A stretch of 64,000 bases of DNA from Rhodospirillaceae bacterium. GTDB taxonomy: Bacteria; Pseudomonadota; Alphaproteobacteria; Kiloniellales; DSM-21159. The stretch's first letter is position 1; every line of letters begins with the position of its first letter. The translations under genes and the position numbers were made by a program. Of this stretch, positions 10,401 through 24,597 are shown piece by piece. The DNA is taken from positions 4,103,430-4,167,429 of the forward strand of contig CP030885.1 in NCBI GenBank assembly GCA_006969625.1. The letters run 5' to 3'. The notes under the pieces are model-generated. The model saw only the letters and a list, made by a program, of their open reading frames with translations. It made no database searches and was not told the DNA's origin.

Positions 10401-10430
10401 ATCACACTCGCGGAATGTAGGCCGCTTCAA
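10401..10430 (-). promoter_or_regulatory. Weak candidate promoter for the Fic module
   Basis: On the minus strand TTGAAG (plus 10425-10430) and TGTGAT (plus 10401-10406) are 18 bp apart and end about 33 bp before the antitoxin start. Match to consensus is moderate, and no operator-like inverted repeat overlaps it. Confidence 0.3.
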
Positions 10431-10893
10431 AGACTCCAGCGAGTGCGCGGGAAGCACCGCGATTAAAAGTCCTTCACTTCGGGCAATATCGACGATTCGG
10501 CAGAATCTGTCGAGTGCGAGGGAGCCTTCCGATCAAAGCTCTGTCACGTACGCAAGGCTGGGATGTGCGCTCTCAAGCCCGCCCGCGTCGTGGGTCGGGT
10601 CAAGGCGTAGGTGTCGGCGACCGCGGCGCGGTCATTGTCCTCCAGCTCCGGAACTCGCGACATCGGGGTGGCGGGTATCCAGCGCCGGCGAGCGACGCTG
10701 GGACACCCTGGTCTGTAGGCCATCGCGCCGCTTTCCCACTTGGCTTGCGCGTGCGCCCGTGGCATAGCCCTGCCTTCAGCACATCGACGCGACTCCCCGG
10801 CCTCTCCGGCGCCGCATCCGACGGCTCCGGCGCGGGTCTTTGCGAGCGCGCGCAGCCCGACAGAGTCCGCGTCCCGCCCCCGACCAGAGCACG
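10431..10893. other. Non-coding stretch upstream of carB
   Basis: About 460 bp with no credible gene on either strand. It holds two degenerate direct repeats near 10440-10477 and 10511-10547 that share CGAGTGCG, GGGA, GAT and AAAG blocks in the same order, and it must contain the carB promoter because the Fic genes run the other way. I could not pick a convincing -35/-10 pair. The frames that extend carB upstream to 10840 are not supported by a ribosome binding site. Confidence 0.5.
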
Positions 10894-14154
<3,261 letters not shown>

Positions 14155-14261
14155 CGCCAACGCTGGGCAACGCCTCCGATTCGCGGTGCCCAGGTCGGCC
14201 TCTTCGTGACAAGCTGCACCGTCCAGCACGGATGACGCCACTTCGGGTGACGGGTACCGCA

Positions 14262-14738
14262 ATGACCGAGAAGTTTCCGATGACCGCCGAGGGCTACGCT
14301 CGCCTCGAGCAGGAACTCAAGCATCTGAAGAGCCAGGCGCGCCCCGAGGTGATCAAGGCGATCGCCGAAGCGCGCGAGCACGGCGACCTGTCCGAGAATG
14401 CCGAGTACCACGCGGCGCGCGAGCGCCAGTCCTTCATCGAGGGGCGCGTGGCCGAGCTGGAGGACAAGATCAGCCGCGCCCAGGTCATCGACCCGACCAA
14501 GCTGTCCGGCGACACGGTGAAGTTCGGCGCCACCGTGACGGTGGCCGACGAGGACACCGACGAGGAGATGACCTACCAGATCGTCGGCGAGTTGGAGGCC
14601 GACGTGAAGGCGGGCAAGATCGCGGTGACCAGCCCGATCGCCCGCGCCCTGGTCGGCAAGGCCGAGGGCGATTCCGTCGAGGTCGCCACGCCCAAGGGCG
14701 CCAAGGCCTACGAGATCGTCAAGATTTCCTATGTCTGA
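14262..14738 (+). CDS. greA: Transcription elongation factor GreA
   Basis: A 158-residue factor that rescues backtracked RNA polymerase by stimulating cleavage of the nascent RNA 3' end. The N-terminal coiled coil starts [17 protein letters not shown], with the acidic tip region in [20 protein letters not shown]; the FKBP-like C-terminal domain contains [20 protein letters not shown]. Size equals the common family length when the ATG at 14262 is used ([20 protein letters not shown]). carB-greA order is common in alphaproteobacteria. Confidence 0.97.
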   Translation: MTEKFPMTAEGYARLEQELKHLKSQARPEVIKAIAEAREHGDLSENAEYHAARERQSFIEGRVAELEDKISRAQVIDPTKLSGDTVKFGATVTVADEDTDEEMTYQIVGELEADVKAGKIAVTSPIARALVGKAEGDSVEVATPKGAKAYEIVKISYV

Positions 14739-14771
14739 CGCCGGCCGGCAGGGCCGATAGCGGCAGGCCGC

Positions 14772-15272
14772 CTACTCCTCCTCCGCGGCCGGAGGGGCGC
14801 TCTCGGCATCGATCGGCACGCCGGGCCGGTCGACCGCGGAGCGGATCACCTGCAGGGTCAGCACCGTCGAGACGTGCGGCAGGGCAGTCAGCTTCTGGGT
14901 CAGCTCGTTCTCGTGCGCCGTGTTGCGGGCCACCAGCTTGAGCACGAAGTCGTGCGGCCCGCGCATCATGTGGCACTCGCGCACCTCGGGCCAACTGTCG
15001 ACCTCGCCCTCGAAGGCGCGCAGCACCGCGTCGCTCTGGCTGTCGAGGCCGACAAGCGCTAGGAACATGACCTCGTAGCCGAGCGGCTCGGACGCGACGT
15101 CGGCGTGATAGCCACGGATGAAGCCGCCCTCTTCCAGCGCACGCACCCGGCGCAGACAAGGGGGTGCAGAGATCCCGGCGCGCTTGGCCAACTCGACGTT
15201 GGTCATGCGGCCATTGTCCTGCAGGTCGCGCAGGATGCGCAGATCGATCCGGTCGAGCTTGACCCGGCGCAC
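14772..15272 (-). CDS. Lrp/AsnC-family transcriptional regulator
   Basis: A 166-residue regulator: an N-terminal winged helix (KLDRIDLRILRDLQDNGRMT, NVELAKRAGIS, CLRRVRALEEGGFIRGY) and a C-terminal RAM/AsnC ligand domain (DAVLRAFEGEVDSWPEVREC). Lrp-type proteins sense amino acids and form octamers. I chose the GTG at 15272 because GGGGAGG lies 8 nt before it and the protein then begins at the conserved VKLDRID; an ATG 21 bp upstream at 15293 has no ribosome binding site. It is divergent from the ELM1-like gene. Its regulon is unknown. Confidence 0.9.
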   Translation of the reverse strand: MRRVKLDRIDLRILRDLQDNGRMTNVELAKRAGISAPPCLRRVRALEEGGFIRGYHADVASEPLGYEVMFLALVGLDSQSDAVLRAFEGEVDSWPEVRECHMMRGPHDFVLKLVARNTAHENELTQKLTALPHVSTVLTLQVIRSAVDRPGVPIDAESAPPAAEEE

Positions 15273-15400
15273 GGACACTTGCCTCCCCGGCATGAAGGAT
15301 GAAGCGATGACGACTCCCGATCCTACTGCGACCGGGACAAGGCGGCGGAACCGGGCAACCTTTAACCAATCCAGCGCCGAACTGCGCAAGGATATTACCC

Positions 15401-16540
15401 ATGCGCGGCGAGTCTGCAAGGCCTGAAGCGGCGAAAATGACCCAGCGTTCCTCGCCGCCCAATTCGCCGGCAGAGGCCGGGCCGTCGAGGCTGTCGGCCT
15501 GGGTGGTGACCGACGGGCGCACCGGCATCGAGATCCAGGCGCTCGGCTTGGCCGAGGCCGTGCTGGCCCGCGCCGGCGAGATCGGACGCCGCGCCATGCC
15601 GCCGCGCATCCTGCGCATCGCCGCCCGCCGGCCCTGGGTCTGGCTGCCGCCGCGCCTCTGGCTCGATCCCCTGCGCGCCGTGCAGGTCACCGAGGGCGGC
15701 CGCCTGGACCCGCCCTGGCCCGACCTGGTGGTCTCCACCGGCCGGCGCTCGGCGGCGGTGACTGCGGCGATCCGCCGCCAGAGCCACGCCGCCGGCGCTG
15801 CGACCCTGGCGGTGCATATCCAGGATCCCTACCAGGATTTCCGCCGATTCGACCTGGTGGTGGTACCCCGGCACGACCGGGTCGGCGGTCCCAACCTGGT
15901 GGAGACCTTCGGCGCGCTCGGCCGGGTCACGCCAGAGCGCCTCGCGGCCGCCGCACGCGACCTGGAAGCCGAGCTGGCCGGCCTGCCGCGGCCGCTGATC
16001 GCCGTCGCCGTGGGGGGCAGCAACCGGGCCTTCCGCCTCGGCACCGCGGAGGCCGAGCGCCTGGCCGCGGCGCTGCGTGCGGCGCAGGCGGAGAGCGGCG
16101 GCAGCCTGCTGGTCACGGTCTCGCGGCGCACCGAGCGAGCGCCGACGGAGGCGTTGCGCCGCAGCCTCGCCGACCTGCCCGGCCGCTTTCACGACGGCAC
16201 CGGCGCCAACCCCTACTTCGGCTTCCTGGGGGCCGCGGACGCCATCGTCGTGACCTGCGATTCGGTCAACATGGCGAGCGAGGCGGCGGCCACCGGCAAG
16301 CCGGTACACGTCTTCGAACTGCCCGGCGGCTCGCGCAAGTTCGCCCGCTTCCACGCGGACCTGCGCCAGGCTGGCATCGCACGCCCCTTCACCGGCGACC
16401 TGGCATCCTGGAGCTATCAACCTTTGGATGAGACGCGGCGCGTCGCCCAGCGCGTCCTGCAAGCCCTGGCCAAGCGCGGCGGCGCCGCCGAGCCGGTGAC
16501 GTCCGGTAAACGCCATAGTGGTGGCGAATCCCATGGTTGA
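15401..16540 (+). CDS. Mitochondrial-fission-ELM1-like protein
   Basis: A 379-residue protein of the ELM1 family (PF06258), widespread in alphaproteobacteria and related in fold to GT-B glycosyltransferases. Supporting segments are SAWVVTDGRTGIEIQALGLA near the N-terminus, PDLVVSTGRRSAAV, HIQDPYQDFRRFDLVVVPRHD, IAVAVGGSNRAFRLG and the C-terminal DAIVVTCDSVNMASEAAATG with KPVHVFELPGGSRKF. The biochemical activity is not known; a role in envelope or sugar-nucleotide metabolism is only a guess from the fold. AAGGA 8 nt before the ATG at 15401 supports that start over the one at 15437. Confidence 0.85.
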   Translation: MRGESARPEAAKMTQRSSPPNSPAEAGPSRLSAWVVTDGRTGIEIQALGLAEAVLARAGEIGRRAMPPRILRIAARRPWVWLPPRLWLDPLRAVQVTEGGRLDPPWPDLVVSTGRRSAAVTAAIRRQSHAAGAATLAVHIQDPYQDFRRFDLVVVPRHDRVGGPNLVETFGALGRVTPERLAAAARDLEAELAGLPRPLIAVAVGGSNRAFRLGTAEAERLAAALRAAQAESGGSLLVTVSRRTERAPTEALRRSLADLPGRFHDGTGANPYFGFLGAADAIVVTCDSVNMASEAAATGKPVHVFELPGGSRKFARFHADLRQAGIARPFTGDLASWSYQPLDETRRVAQRVLQALAKRGGAAEPVTSGKRHSGGESHG

Positions 16541-16713
16541 GGGGTAAAAAAATCTCGTAAGTGGTTTCAATTGCGCCGTTGCCATCACAACTTTGATACA
16601 CCGATCCGCTGCAGACTTCCGTAGCGTGTGTGGAAGCGGCGACCCAGGCCTCCGTCGCATCGGCGCGAATCAGAGAAACAACCGAGGCGCGACGGTCGTT
16701 GACTCTTCCGTAG

Positions 16714-16729
16714 CGACCCGAATGGGTCG
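16714..16729. promoter_or_regulatory. Inverted repeat upstream of the XRE regulator gene
   Basis: CGACCC-GAAT-GGGTCG, a perfect 6-bp inverted repeat 34 bp before the XRE start codon and about 10 bp downstream of TTGACT (16699-16704). Its position suits an autoregulatory operator of the helix-turn-helix protein. This is inference from position and symmetry. Confidence 0.4.
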
Positions 16730-16762
16730 GCAGTCCGATCCGTCCAGCAAAAGGAACATGTC

Positions 16763-17128
16763 ATGTACCACCCAACGGACGTCCACATCGGCCGACGACT
16801 GCGCGAGAAGCGCGTGGCCATGGGCATGAGCCAGTCGGCCCTGGCCGACAAGCTCGGCATCACCTTCCAGCAGGTTCAGAAGTACGAGAGCGGCGCCAAC
16901 CGCATGGGCGGCAGTCGGCTGTGGGACGTCGCCAACGTGCTGGGCGTGCCCGTCGGCTATTTCTTCGAGGGCCTGACCGTCGCGGGGTCCAAGCCGGCGC
17001 CCTCCAACGACGATCTGCCGCTCAGCCGCCAGACGCTGGAGCTGGCCCGCGCCATCAACGCGATCCCGGAAGGCGAGGTGCGCGACCAGGTGGTCAAGCT
17101 GGTGAAGGCCTTCGCCAAGTCGGCCTGA
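16763..17128 (+). CDS. XRE-family helix-turn-helix regulator
   Basis: A 121-residue protein with one HTH_3 domain in residues about 9-67: IGRRLREKRVAMGMSQSALA, DKLGITFQQVQKYESGANRM, then the helical LWDVANVLGVPVGYFFEGL. The C-terminal 50 residues are a helical tail (LSRQTLELARAINAIPEGEV) common to a group of short alphaproteobacterial XRE regulators. AAAGGA precedes the ATG by 7 nt. It is 128 bp upstream of trxB on the same strand, but trxB has its own strong ribosome binding site and its control by this protein is unproven. Confidence 0.9.
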   Translation: MYHPTDVHIGRRLREKRVAMGMSQSALADKLGITFQQVQKYESGANRMGGSRLWDVANVLGVPVGYFFEGLTVAGSKPAPSNDDLPLSRQTLELARAINAIPEGEVRDQVVKLVKAFAKSA

Positions 17129-17256
17129 CCGGAGACCGCCGCTCGGCCCGTCGCGCCACCCGCCATTACCGATTCGCCGCGCACAACAACGCCTCCGCTT
17201 GTCCCGCCCGGCCGCTCTGCCTAGTCTTTGTGGATATTCTCCAAGGAGATGTCCGT

Positions 17257-18216
17257 ATGGCCGAGTCGCGTCACGTCCCCGTCCTCGTCATCGGCTCCGG
17301 CGCCGCCGGACTGACGGCCGCCATCTACACGGCGCGCGCCAACCTCAAGCCGCTGGTCCTCGCCGGGCTGCAGCCTGGCGGGCAGATGACGATCACCACG
17401 GACGTGGAGAACTACCCGGGCTTTGCGGACGTCATCCAGGGCCCCTGGCTGATGGAGCAGATGCAAAAGCAGGCCGAGCACGTCGGGGCGGAGATCCTCT
17501 ATGATCTGGTCACCGACCTGGACGTGGAGCGGCGGCCGTTCCGCGCGACGCTCGACGGCGGCGGCGCGCTGACCGCCGATGCCGTGGTGATCGCCACGGG
17601 CGCGCAGGCACGCTGGCTGGGGCTGGAGAGCGAGCAGGCCTACAACGGGCGCGGCGTGTCGGCCTGCGCCACCTGCGACGGCTTCTTCTACCGCGACAAG
17701 GAGGTCTGCGTCGTCGGCGGCGGCAACACCGCGGTCGAGGAGGCGCTCTACCTGGCCAACATCGCCAGCAAGGTGACCCTGATCCACCGACGCGACACGC
17801 TGCGCGCCGAGAAGATCATGCAGGAGCGCCTGTTCCGCCACCCGAAGATCGAGGTGGTCTGGGACCATGTCGTCGCCGAGGTGCTGGGCGACGAGATGGG
17901 CGTGACCGGCGTGCGCACGAAGAACGTAAAGAGCGGCCAGACCCAGGACATCGCCTGCCACGGCCTGTTCGTCGCCATCGGCCACGATCCGGCGACCGGC
18001 GCCTTCAAAGGCAAGGTGGCGATGGATTCGGAAGGCTACATCCTGGCCGAGCCGGGGTCGACGCGCACCGATATCCCGGGTGTGTTCGCTGCCGGCGATT
18101 GCGTGGACAAGGTCTATCGCCAGGCGGTCACAGCCGCCGGAATGGGCTGCATGGCCGCCCTGGAAGCGGAGAAGTACTTGGCGGCCTTGGCCGACCGGGC
18201 GGCGGCGGCCGAGTAG
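17257..18216 (+). CDS. trxB: Thioredoxin-disulfide reductase
   Basis: A 319-residue flavoprotein that passes electrons from NADPH to thioredoxin. The FAD-binding motif is VLVIGSGAAGLTAAIYTARA near residue 8, the redox-active disulfide is CATCDG in SACATCDGFFYRD near residue 137, the NADPH motif is CVVGGGNTAVEEALYLANIA, and the C-terminal FAD contact is GVFAAGDCVD. AAGGAG lies 8 nt before the ATG at 17257, which fixes the start; the frame is open further upstream but overlaps the XRE gene. A LysR regulator gene follows codirectionally. Confidence 0.97.
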   Translation: MAESRHVPVLVIGSGAAGLTAAIYTARANLKPLVLAGLQPGGQMTITTDVENYPGFADVIQGPWLMEQMQKQAEHVGAEILYDLVTDLDVERRPFRATLDGGGALTADAVVIATGAQARWLGLESEQAYNGRGVSACATCDGFFYRDKEVCVVGGGNTAVEEALYLANIASKVTLIHRRDTLRAEKIMQERLFRHPKIEVVWDHVVAEVLGDEMGVTGVRTKNVKSGQTQDIACHGLFVAIGHDPATGAFKGKVAMDSEGYILAEPGSTRTDIPGVFAAGDCVDKVYRQAVTAAGMGCMAALEAEKYLAALADRAAAAE

Positions 18217-18312
18217 CGCCGACGGCGCAGCGCCTGTCCCGGTCCGGAAGTGCCGGGTTCGACGGGCTGGGCATTTAGCCCTTGAAACTCCTATACTTCC
18301 TTTGCGCTGCCC

Positions 18313-18401
18313 GAGTCGGGACTTCGGGCGGCTTCATTGTGTCGAGTCGGGGAAGCGGCCGCGGGCGGCGGCCGGGCCCACCGACTCGGCGTTGAGTCGG
18401 G
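18313..18401. promoter_or_regulatory. Three GAGTCGGG sites upstream of the LysR gene
   Basis: The octamer GAGTCGGG occurs at 18313-18320, 18344-18351 and 18394-18401. The last copy is the right half of CCGACTC-GGCGTT-GAGTCGG, a perfect 7-bp inverted repeat at 18381-18400 ending 9 bp before the start codon. Repeated half-sites close to the start suggest an operator, most simply for the LysR protein itself. A TATACT sequence near 18292 could be a -10 box, but no convincing -35 accompanies it. Confidence 0.45.
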
Positions 18402-18409
18402 GGCTCGTC

Positions 18410-19300
18410 ATGGACTGGGACAAGCTGCGCATCTTCCATGCCGTGGCCGAGGCGGGCAGCTTCACCCATGCGGGCGAGGTGCTGAACCTCAGCCAGTCGG
18501 CAGTCAGCCGGCAGATTTCCGCGCTGGAGGAGTCTCTCAAGGCACCGCTGTTCCACCGCCATGCGCGCGGCCTGATCCTGACCGAGCAGGGCGAGTTGCT
18601 GTACCGCACGGCGCACGAGGTCTTCGCCAAGCTGGCGATGACCGAGGCGCTGCTGACCGAGAGCAAGGATCGGCCGCGCGGCCTTCTGAAGGTCACCACC
18701 ACGGTCGCCTTCGGCTCGACCTGGCTGGCGCCGCGCATCCGCGAGTTCATGGAGCTCTATCCCGAGATCGAGCTGCACATGATCCTCGACGACCGCGAGC
18801 TCGACCTCTCGATGCGCCAGGCCGACGTCGCCATCCGACTGTCGCCGCCGCGCCAGGCCGACCTGATCCAGCGCCACCTGCTGACCGTCCACATGCACGC
18901 CTTCGCCGCACCGGGCTACCTCAAGAAATACGGCATCCCGCGCGCGCCGCAGGACCTGGACGGCCACCGCATCGTCGTCTATGGCGAGGACACGCGCCCG
19001 CCGGTGCCCGACGTCAACTGGCTGCTGCGCATCGGCATGCCCGGCAACAGCATGCGGCGGGCCGCGCTGACCCTCAACAACGTCTACGCCATCATGCAGG
19101 CGGTGGCCTCCGGCGCTGGGCTCGGCGCCCTGCCGGAGTTCATGATCCAGGAAGGCAGCGACCTGGTGCACATCCTGCCCGAGCTGGAGGGCCCGCGCAT
19201 CGACGCCTACTTCGTCTACCCGGAAGAGCTGCGCGGCACCCAGCGCATCGAGGTCTTCCGCGACTTCCTGCTGCGCCAGGTGTCCCAGAGCCGGTTCTGA
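18410..19300 (+). CDS. LysR-family transcriptional regulator
   Basis: A 296-residue regulator with the standard N-terminal winged helix (WDKLRIFHAVAEAGSFTHAG, NLSQSAVSRQISALEESLKA, PLFHRHARGLILTEQGELLY) and a periplasmic-binding-protein-like effector domain from about residue 92. The start MDWDKLRIFHAVAEAGSF is typical of a subgroup that often sits beside trxB in alphaproteobacteria. The effector and targets are not evident; the GAGTCGGG sites just upstream suggest autoregulation. Confidence 0.93.
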   Translation: MDWDKLRIFHAVAEAGSFTHAGEVLNLSQSAVSRQISALEESLKAPLFHRHARGLILTEQGELLYRTAHEVFAKLAMTEALLTESKDRPRGLLKVTTTVAFGSTWLAPRIREFMELYPEIELHMILDDRELDLSMRQADVAIRLSPPRQADLIQRHLLTVHMHAFAAPGYLKKYGIPRAPQDLDGHRIVVYGEDTRPPVPDVNWLLRIGMPGNSMRRAALTLNNVYAIMQAVASGAGLGALPEFMIQEGSDLVHILPELEGPRIDAYFVYPEELRGTQRIEVFRDFLLRQVSQSRF

Positions 19301-19391
19301 AGCATCCTGCCTTTAGCCTGAATCGACTGGGGGTTCCCAACGAGTTGCGAATATGATTCACGATGCCGACTGGAGCGGGAGGCCGGCATGG

Positions 19392-19475
19392 ATGGGACGA
19401 GCCTATTCGCAGGATTTGCGGGACCGGGTGATCGACACGGTCGAGAAGGAGGGGCTGACCTGCCGTGCGGTGTGA
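19392..19475 (+). pseudogene. IS630-type transposase, truncated N-terminus
   Basis: ATG at 19392 opens MGRAYSQDLRDRVIDTVEKE then GLTCRAV and stops at a TGA formed by the left tip of the adjacent IS3 element. The peptide matches the first helix-turn-helix of IS630-family transposases, which begin with a similar YSxDLRxRV segment. Only 27 codons remain, and no further IS630 sequence appears on the far side of the IS3 element, so the rest has been deleted. Confidence 0.7.
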
Positions 19476-19529
19476 ATCGGCATGGAAAATTGACCCCCTG
19501 GTGGAGTGGGCCCCTCGGGCCGGACACGA

Positions 19530-20324
19530 TCAGGCGGCGTCTTTGACCGGGGGCCGGGCATGTTGGTTCTCGTACTGTTCGGGGCTCAGATAGCCAAGCG
19601 ATGAGTGGAGACGCCTTGCATTGTATTTCTCTATGAAGGCCGGAAGTTGCTCCGCAACGTCCTCGGCCGTTTCGAATTCAAGCGGGTAGACGCCCTCAAC
19701 CTTCAGCGTCTTCATCAGGCTTTCCATCATCGCATTGTCGTACGGATTCCCTTGCCGACCCATTGAGCCGACGAGGTCCGCCTGGCGAAGGCGGTCGCGA
19801 TACTTCTCGGCAGCGTATTGCGAACCGCGGTCCGAGTGGTGAACGCAACCGGACGGAGGCTGGCGCAGCGCGATTGCCGCGTTGAGAGCCGCCAGCGTCA
19901 GCCGTGCATCGATCCGCCGGCTCATGGCGTAGCCGACGATCCGTCGCGACCACGCATCCATGATGAGCGCGACGTAGACGAACCCGACCGCCACGGCGAC
20001 GTAGGTCAGGTCGGCGACCCAGAGCTGGTCCGGTCCGTCGACGGTCATGTCCTTCGTCCTGTTCGGGAAGATCGGCTGGTCGTGGTCGCTGTCGGTGGTC
20101 GCGACATAGCGGCGGCGGCGTCGCGCATTCAAACCATGCTCGCGCATCAGCCGCTTCAGCTTCTTGTGGTTCACAACCCAGCCCTGCTGGCGGAGAGCCG
20201 CCTGCATCCGCCGCCAGCCGTAAGCCTCGAAATCGTCCTTGATGGCATGCATCGCCTCGGCCAGCGCGGTGTCGTCGGCGGTCCGCTTCGGCGCATCGTA
20301 ATAGGTGGAGCGCGCGATCCCCAT
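19530..20324 (-). CDS. IS3-family transposase OrfB (DDE catalytic part)
   Basis: A 264-residue reading from the ATG at 20324, with the IS3 helical region ([33 protein letters not shown]) and an rve integrase core whose acidic triad is visible in [18 protein letters not shown] and [15 protein letters not shown]. It ends [20 protein letters not shown]. The orfB frame is open upstream of this ATG as far as CTTAAAGGAGG near 20412-20424 and encodes a typical [20 protein letters not shown] junction. The natural product is therefore probably an OrfAB fusion made by -1 frameshifting, and the ATG at 20324 may be used rarely or not at all. Confidence 0.93.
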   Translation of the reverse strand: MGIARSTYYDAPKRTADDTALAEAMHAIKDDFEAYGWRRMQAALRQQGWVVNHKKLKRLMREHGLNARRRRRYVATTDSDHDQPIFPNRTKDMTVDGPDQLWVADLTYVAVAVGFVYVALIMDAWSRRIVGYAMSRRIDARLTLAALNAAIALRQPPSGCVHHSDRGSQYAAEKYRDRLRQADLVGSMGRQGNPYDNAMMESLMKTLKVEGVYPLEFETAEDVAEQLPAFIEKYNARRLHSSLGYLSPEQYENQHARPPVKDAA

Positions 20325-20674
20325 CAGTCGGCATCCTTCCGCGACGGTGAGGCCGCGGGGCCGACGATCACGGACATGGGCGCGCTTTTCGGCCGTGGTC
20401 CGAGCTGCTGAGCCTCCTTTAAGAATTCGAGCTCGAGCGCCTGCTTCCCGACCAGGCGCTCGAGCGCGGCGATCCGCGCTTCATAGGCTTGGATCAGGTC
20501 GGCAGCCTTTGCGTCATCATCAAAGGCGCCCGCCTCGTATTTCTCGACCCAAATCCGGATCAAATTACGGGAGATGTCGTGGCGCTTTGCCAAGCCGTGC
20601 AGGGTCTCGCCGGCCAGAAACTCCTGCACGACCTGCCGCTTGAACTCGACGCTGTGGGATCGGTGTCTTGCCAT
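20324..20674 (-). CDS. IS3-family transposase OrfA (helix-turn-helix part)
   Basis: A 116-residue protein with the IS3 OrfA helix-turn-helix ([40 protein letters not shown]) followed by a leucine-zipper-like helix ([20 protein letters not shown]). It ends in TGA overlapping the OrfB ATG by one base. A sequence C-TTA-AAG followed by GAGG lies near 20412-20424 and is suited to a -1 ribosomal frameshift into orfB, as is usual in this family. I chose the ATG at 20674 because GAGG lies 9 nt upstream; an ATG at 20683 is too close to it. Confidence 0.92.
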   Translation of the reverse strand: MARHRSHSVEFKRQVVQEFLAGETLHGLAKRHDISRNLIRIWVEKYEAGAFDDDAKAADLIQAYEARIAALERLVGKQALELEFLKEAQQLGPRPKSAPMSVIVGPAASPSRKDAD

Positions 20675-20870
20675 GGCTTCCATCCTCGGGAAGCCCAGCG
20701 CGCCCGGTCAATTCATTCCGCTCCAACCGTCCGGCCCGAGGGGCCCACTCCAATCGGGGGTCAACTTTCCGCGCCGATTGACACCCAAGACCGTATGGAT
20801 GGTCGCCATGCCACAATCCCCTTTTTCACTATGGGGATATAGTGCATCAAATGTGCACGCCTCACAACGA

Positions 20871-20904
20871 GAAAAAGGCTTACGGCGAGATGCCGTAAGC
20901 CTTT
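20871..20904 (-). terminator. Intrinsic terminator of the rRNA operon
   Basis: A perfect 13-bp stem, plus-strand AAAGGCTTACGGC at 20874-20886 and GCCGTAAGCCTTT at 20892-20904, around a 5-nt loop. Read on the minus strand it ends in TTTTTC. It starts 9 bp past the encoded CCA of tRNA-fMet. Confidence 0.93.
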
Positions 20905-20911
20905 GAAAAAC

Positions 20912-20989
<78 letters not shown>

Positions 20990-21122
20990 GTTGTTGGTTT
21001 TTGGGCTGTTGGGTTGCGCGTTTGGGGGGCGCGTTGGGCCGGCTTGGTTTGCTTTGCCGGTGCATTGCGGGAGGTTCGAGGTTTGGGGTGCCGAGGTTGG
21101 GCGTGTGCTGCGGCTTTGGCTG

Positions 21123-21239
21123 ACCTGGCGGCGACCTACTCTCCCACGCCTTGAGGCGCAGTACCATCGGCGCTGAGGGTTTTCACGGCCGAGTTCGGGA
21201 TGGGATCGGGTGTTTGGCCCCTCGCCATAGCCACCAGGT
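21123..21239 (-). rRNA. rrf: 5S ribosomal RNA
   Basis: On the minus strand the gene runs from CCTGGTGGCTATGGCGAGGG to GTAGGTCGCCGCCAGG, whose ends pair. The conserved CCCGATCCCATCCCGAACTC loop region is present. Ends are estimated to within a few bases. Confidence 0.93.
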
Positions 21240-21283
21240 CGGCGAAAGCCGCGGCGGGTTTTCGGTTCGGACGCGTGTCGGTT

Positions 21284-21333
21284 TGCCGGGTGCGTTCTGC
21301 CGGGTGCGTTCTGCCGGGTGCGTTCTGCCGGGT
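21284..21333. repeat. 14-bp tandem repeat in the 23S-5S spacer
   Basis: The unit TGCCGGGTGCGTTC is repeated exactly three times (21284-21325) and then partly (TGCCGGGT to 21333), giving about 3.6 copies. It lies between the 23S 3' end and the 5S gene and would be removed during rRNA maturation. Confidence 0.95.
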
Positions 21334-21376
21334 CGGGGTTTCGGGGATCGATCCGGGCAGAGCTGGAGAGGGAGAT

Positions 21377-24113
<2,737 letters not shown>

Positions 24114-24350
24114 AACTCTCCAGCTCCACCCCGATCGACCCGCCGCGAGCCGGCCCCCGACAAGGGACCGCCTCCCGGCCAACCGCCCGAGGCAGAACGC
24201 TTCGGCAGACACGCCCGGCCATGACCCGGCCCCCTTTCGGTTTTTCGTCGGCCCGCCCGCGCCCACCAGGGCTCGCGCATCGCCGACGCCCACCGAACGG
24301 GCGCCGCACACATCCGGCACGCGTCCACGCGTCTTTTTCTCGAACCTTCC

Positions 24351-24366
24351 ACAATGTCAAACAGCC
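24351..24366 (-). promoter_or_regulatory. boxA-like antitermination site before 23S
   Basis: Minus-strand GGCTGTTTGACATTGT, identical to the sequence in the 16S leader at 26775-26790, and close to the E. coli rrn boxA TGCTCTTTAACA. A short CCGG/CCGG hairpin lies just upstream. It is about 240 nt before the 23S 5' end. Its role in Nus-dependent antitermination is inferred. Confidence 0.6.
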
Positions 24367-24503
24367 CGGAGATCCCCGGCCGCCCCACGAGGGCGCGCCC
24401 CGCGACCTCCAAATCCGTCGCGTTCTTTGCGAGAACCTGTCCGCTCCTTCCTCTAACCGCCCCTCTCGCGCCCGCAGCGCCAAACCGCCCGCAGCGCCAG
24501 ACC

Positions 24504-24579
24504 TGGTGGAGCCGGCCGGGATCGAACCGGCGACCTGAAGCTTGCAAAGCTACCGCTCTCCCAACTGAGCTACGGCCCC
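24504..24579 (-). tRNA. tRNA-Ala (TGC)
   Basis: 76 nt on the minus strand including encoded CCA, starting GGGGCCGTAGCTCAGTTGGG with anticodon TGC in CTTTGCAAG and the TPsiC arm GGTTCGATCC. The identity pair G3-U70 is present. It lies in the 16S-23S spacer. Confidence 0.97.
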
Positions 24580-24597
24580 GAAACGCCGGCCCCGCAG

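Larger units (their letters stand above)
19471..20783 (-). mobile_element. IS3-family insertion sequence, about 1.31 kb
   Basis: Bounded by 54-bp imperfect inverted repeats, 19471-19524 and 20730-20783, identical at 47 of 54 positions and ending in 5'-TGT. The inner 23 bp of each repeat are identical. Two overlapping minus-strand genes, orfA and orfB, fill the interior and look intact. The flanks (GCGG on the left, CCCA on the right) show no target-site duplication, which suggests a deletion or rearrangement after insertion. Confidence 0.9.

Noticed and set aside
19462-20790. Target-site duplication of the IS3 element
   Set aside because: The 3-4 bp on each side (GCGG and CCCA) do not match, and shifting the ends by one or two bases does not help.
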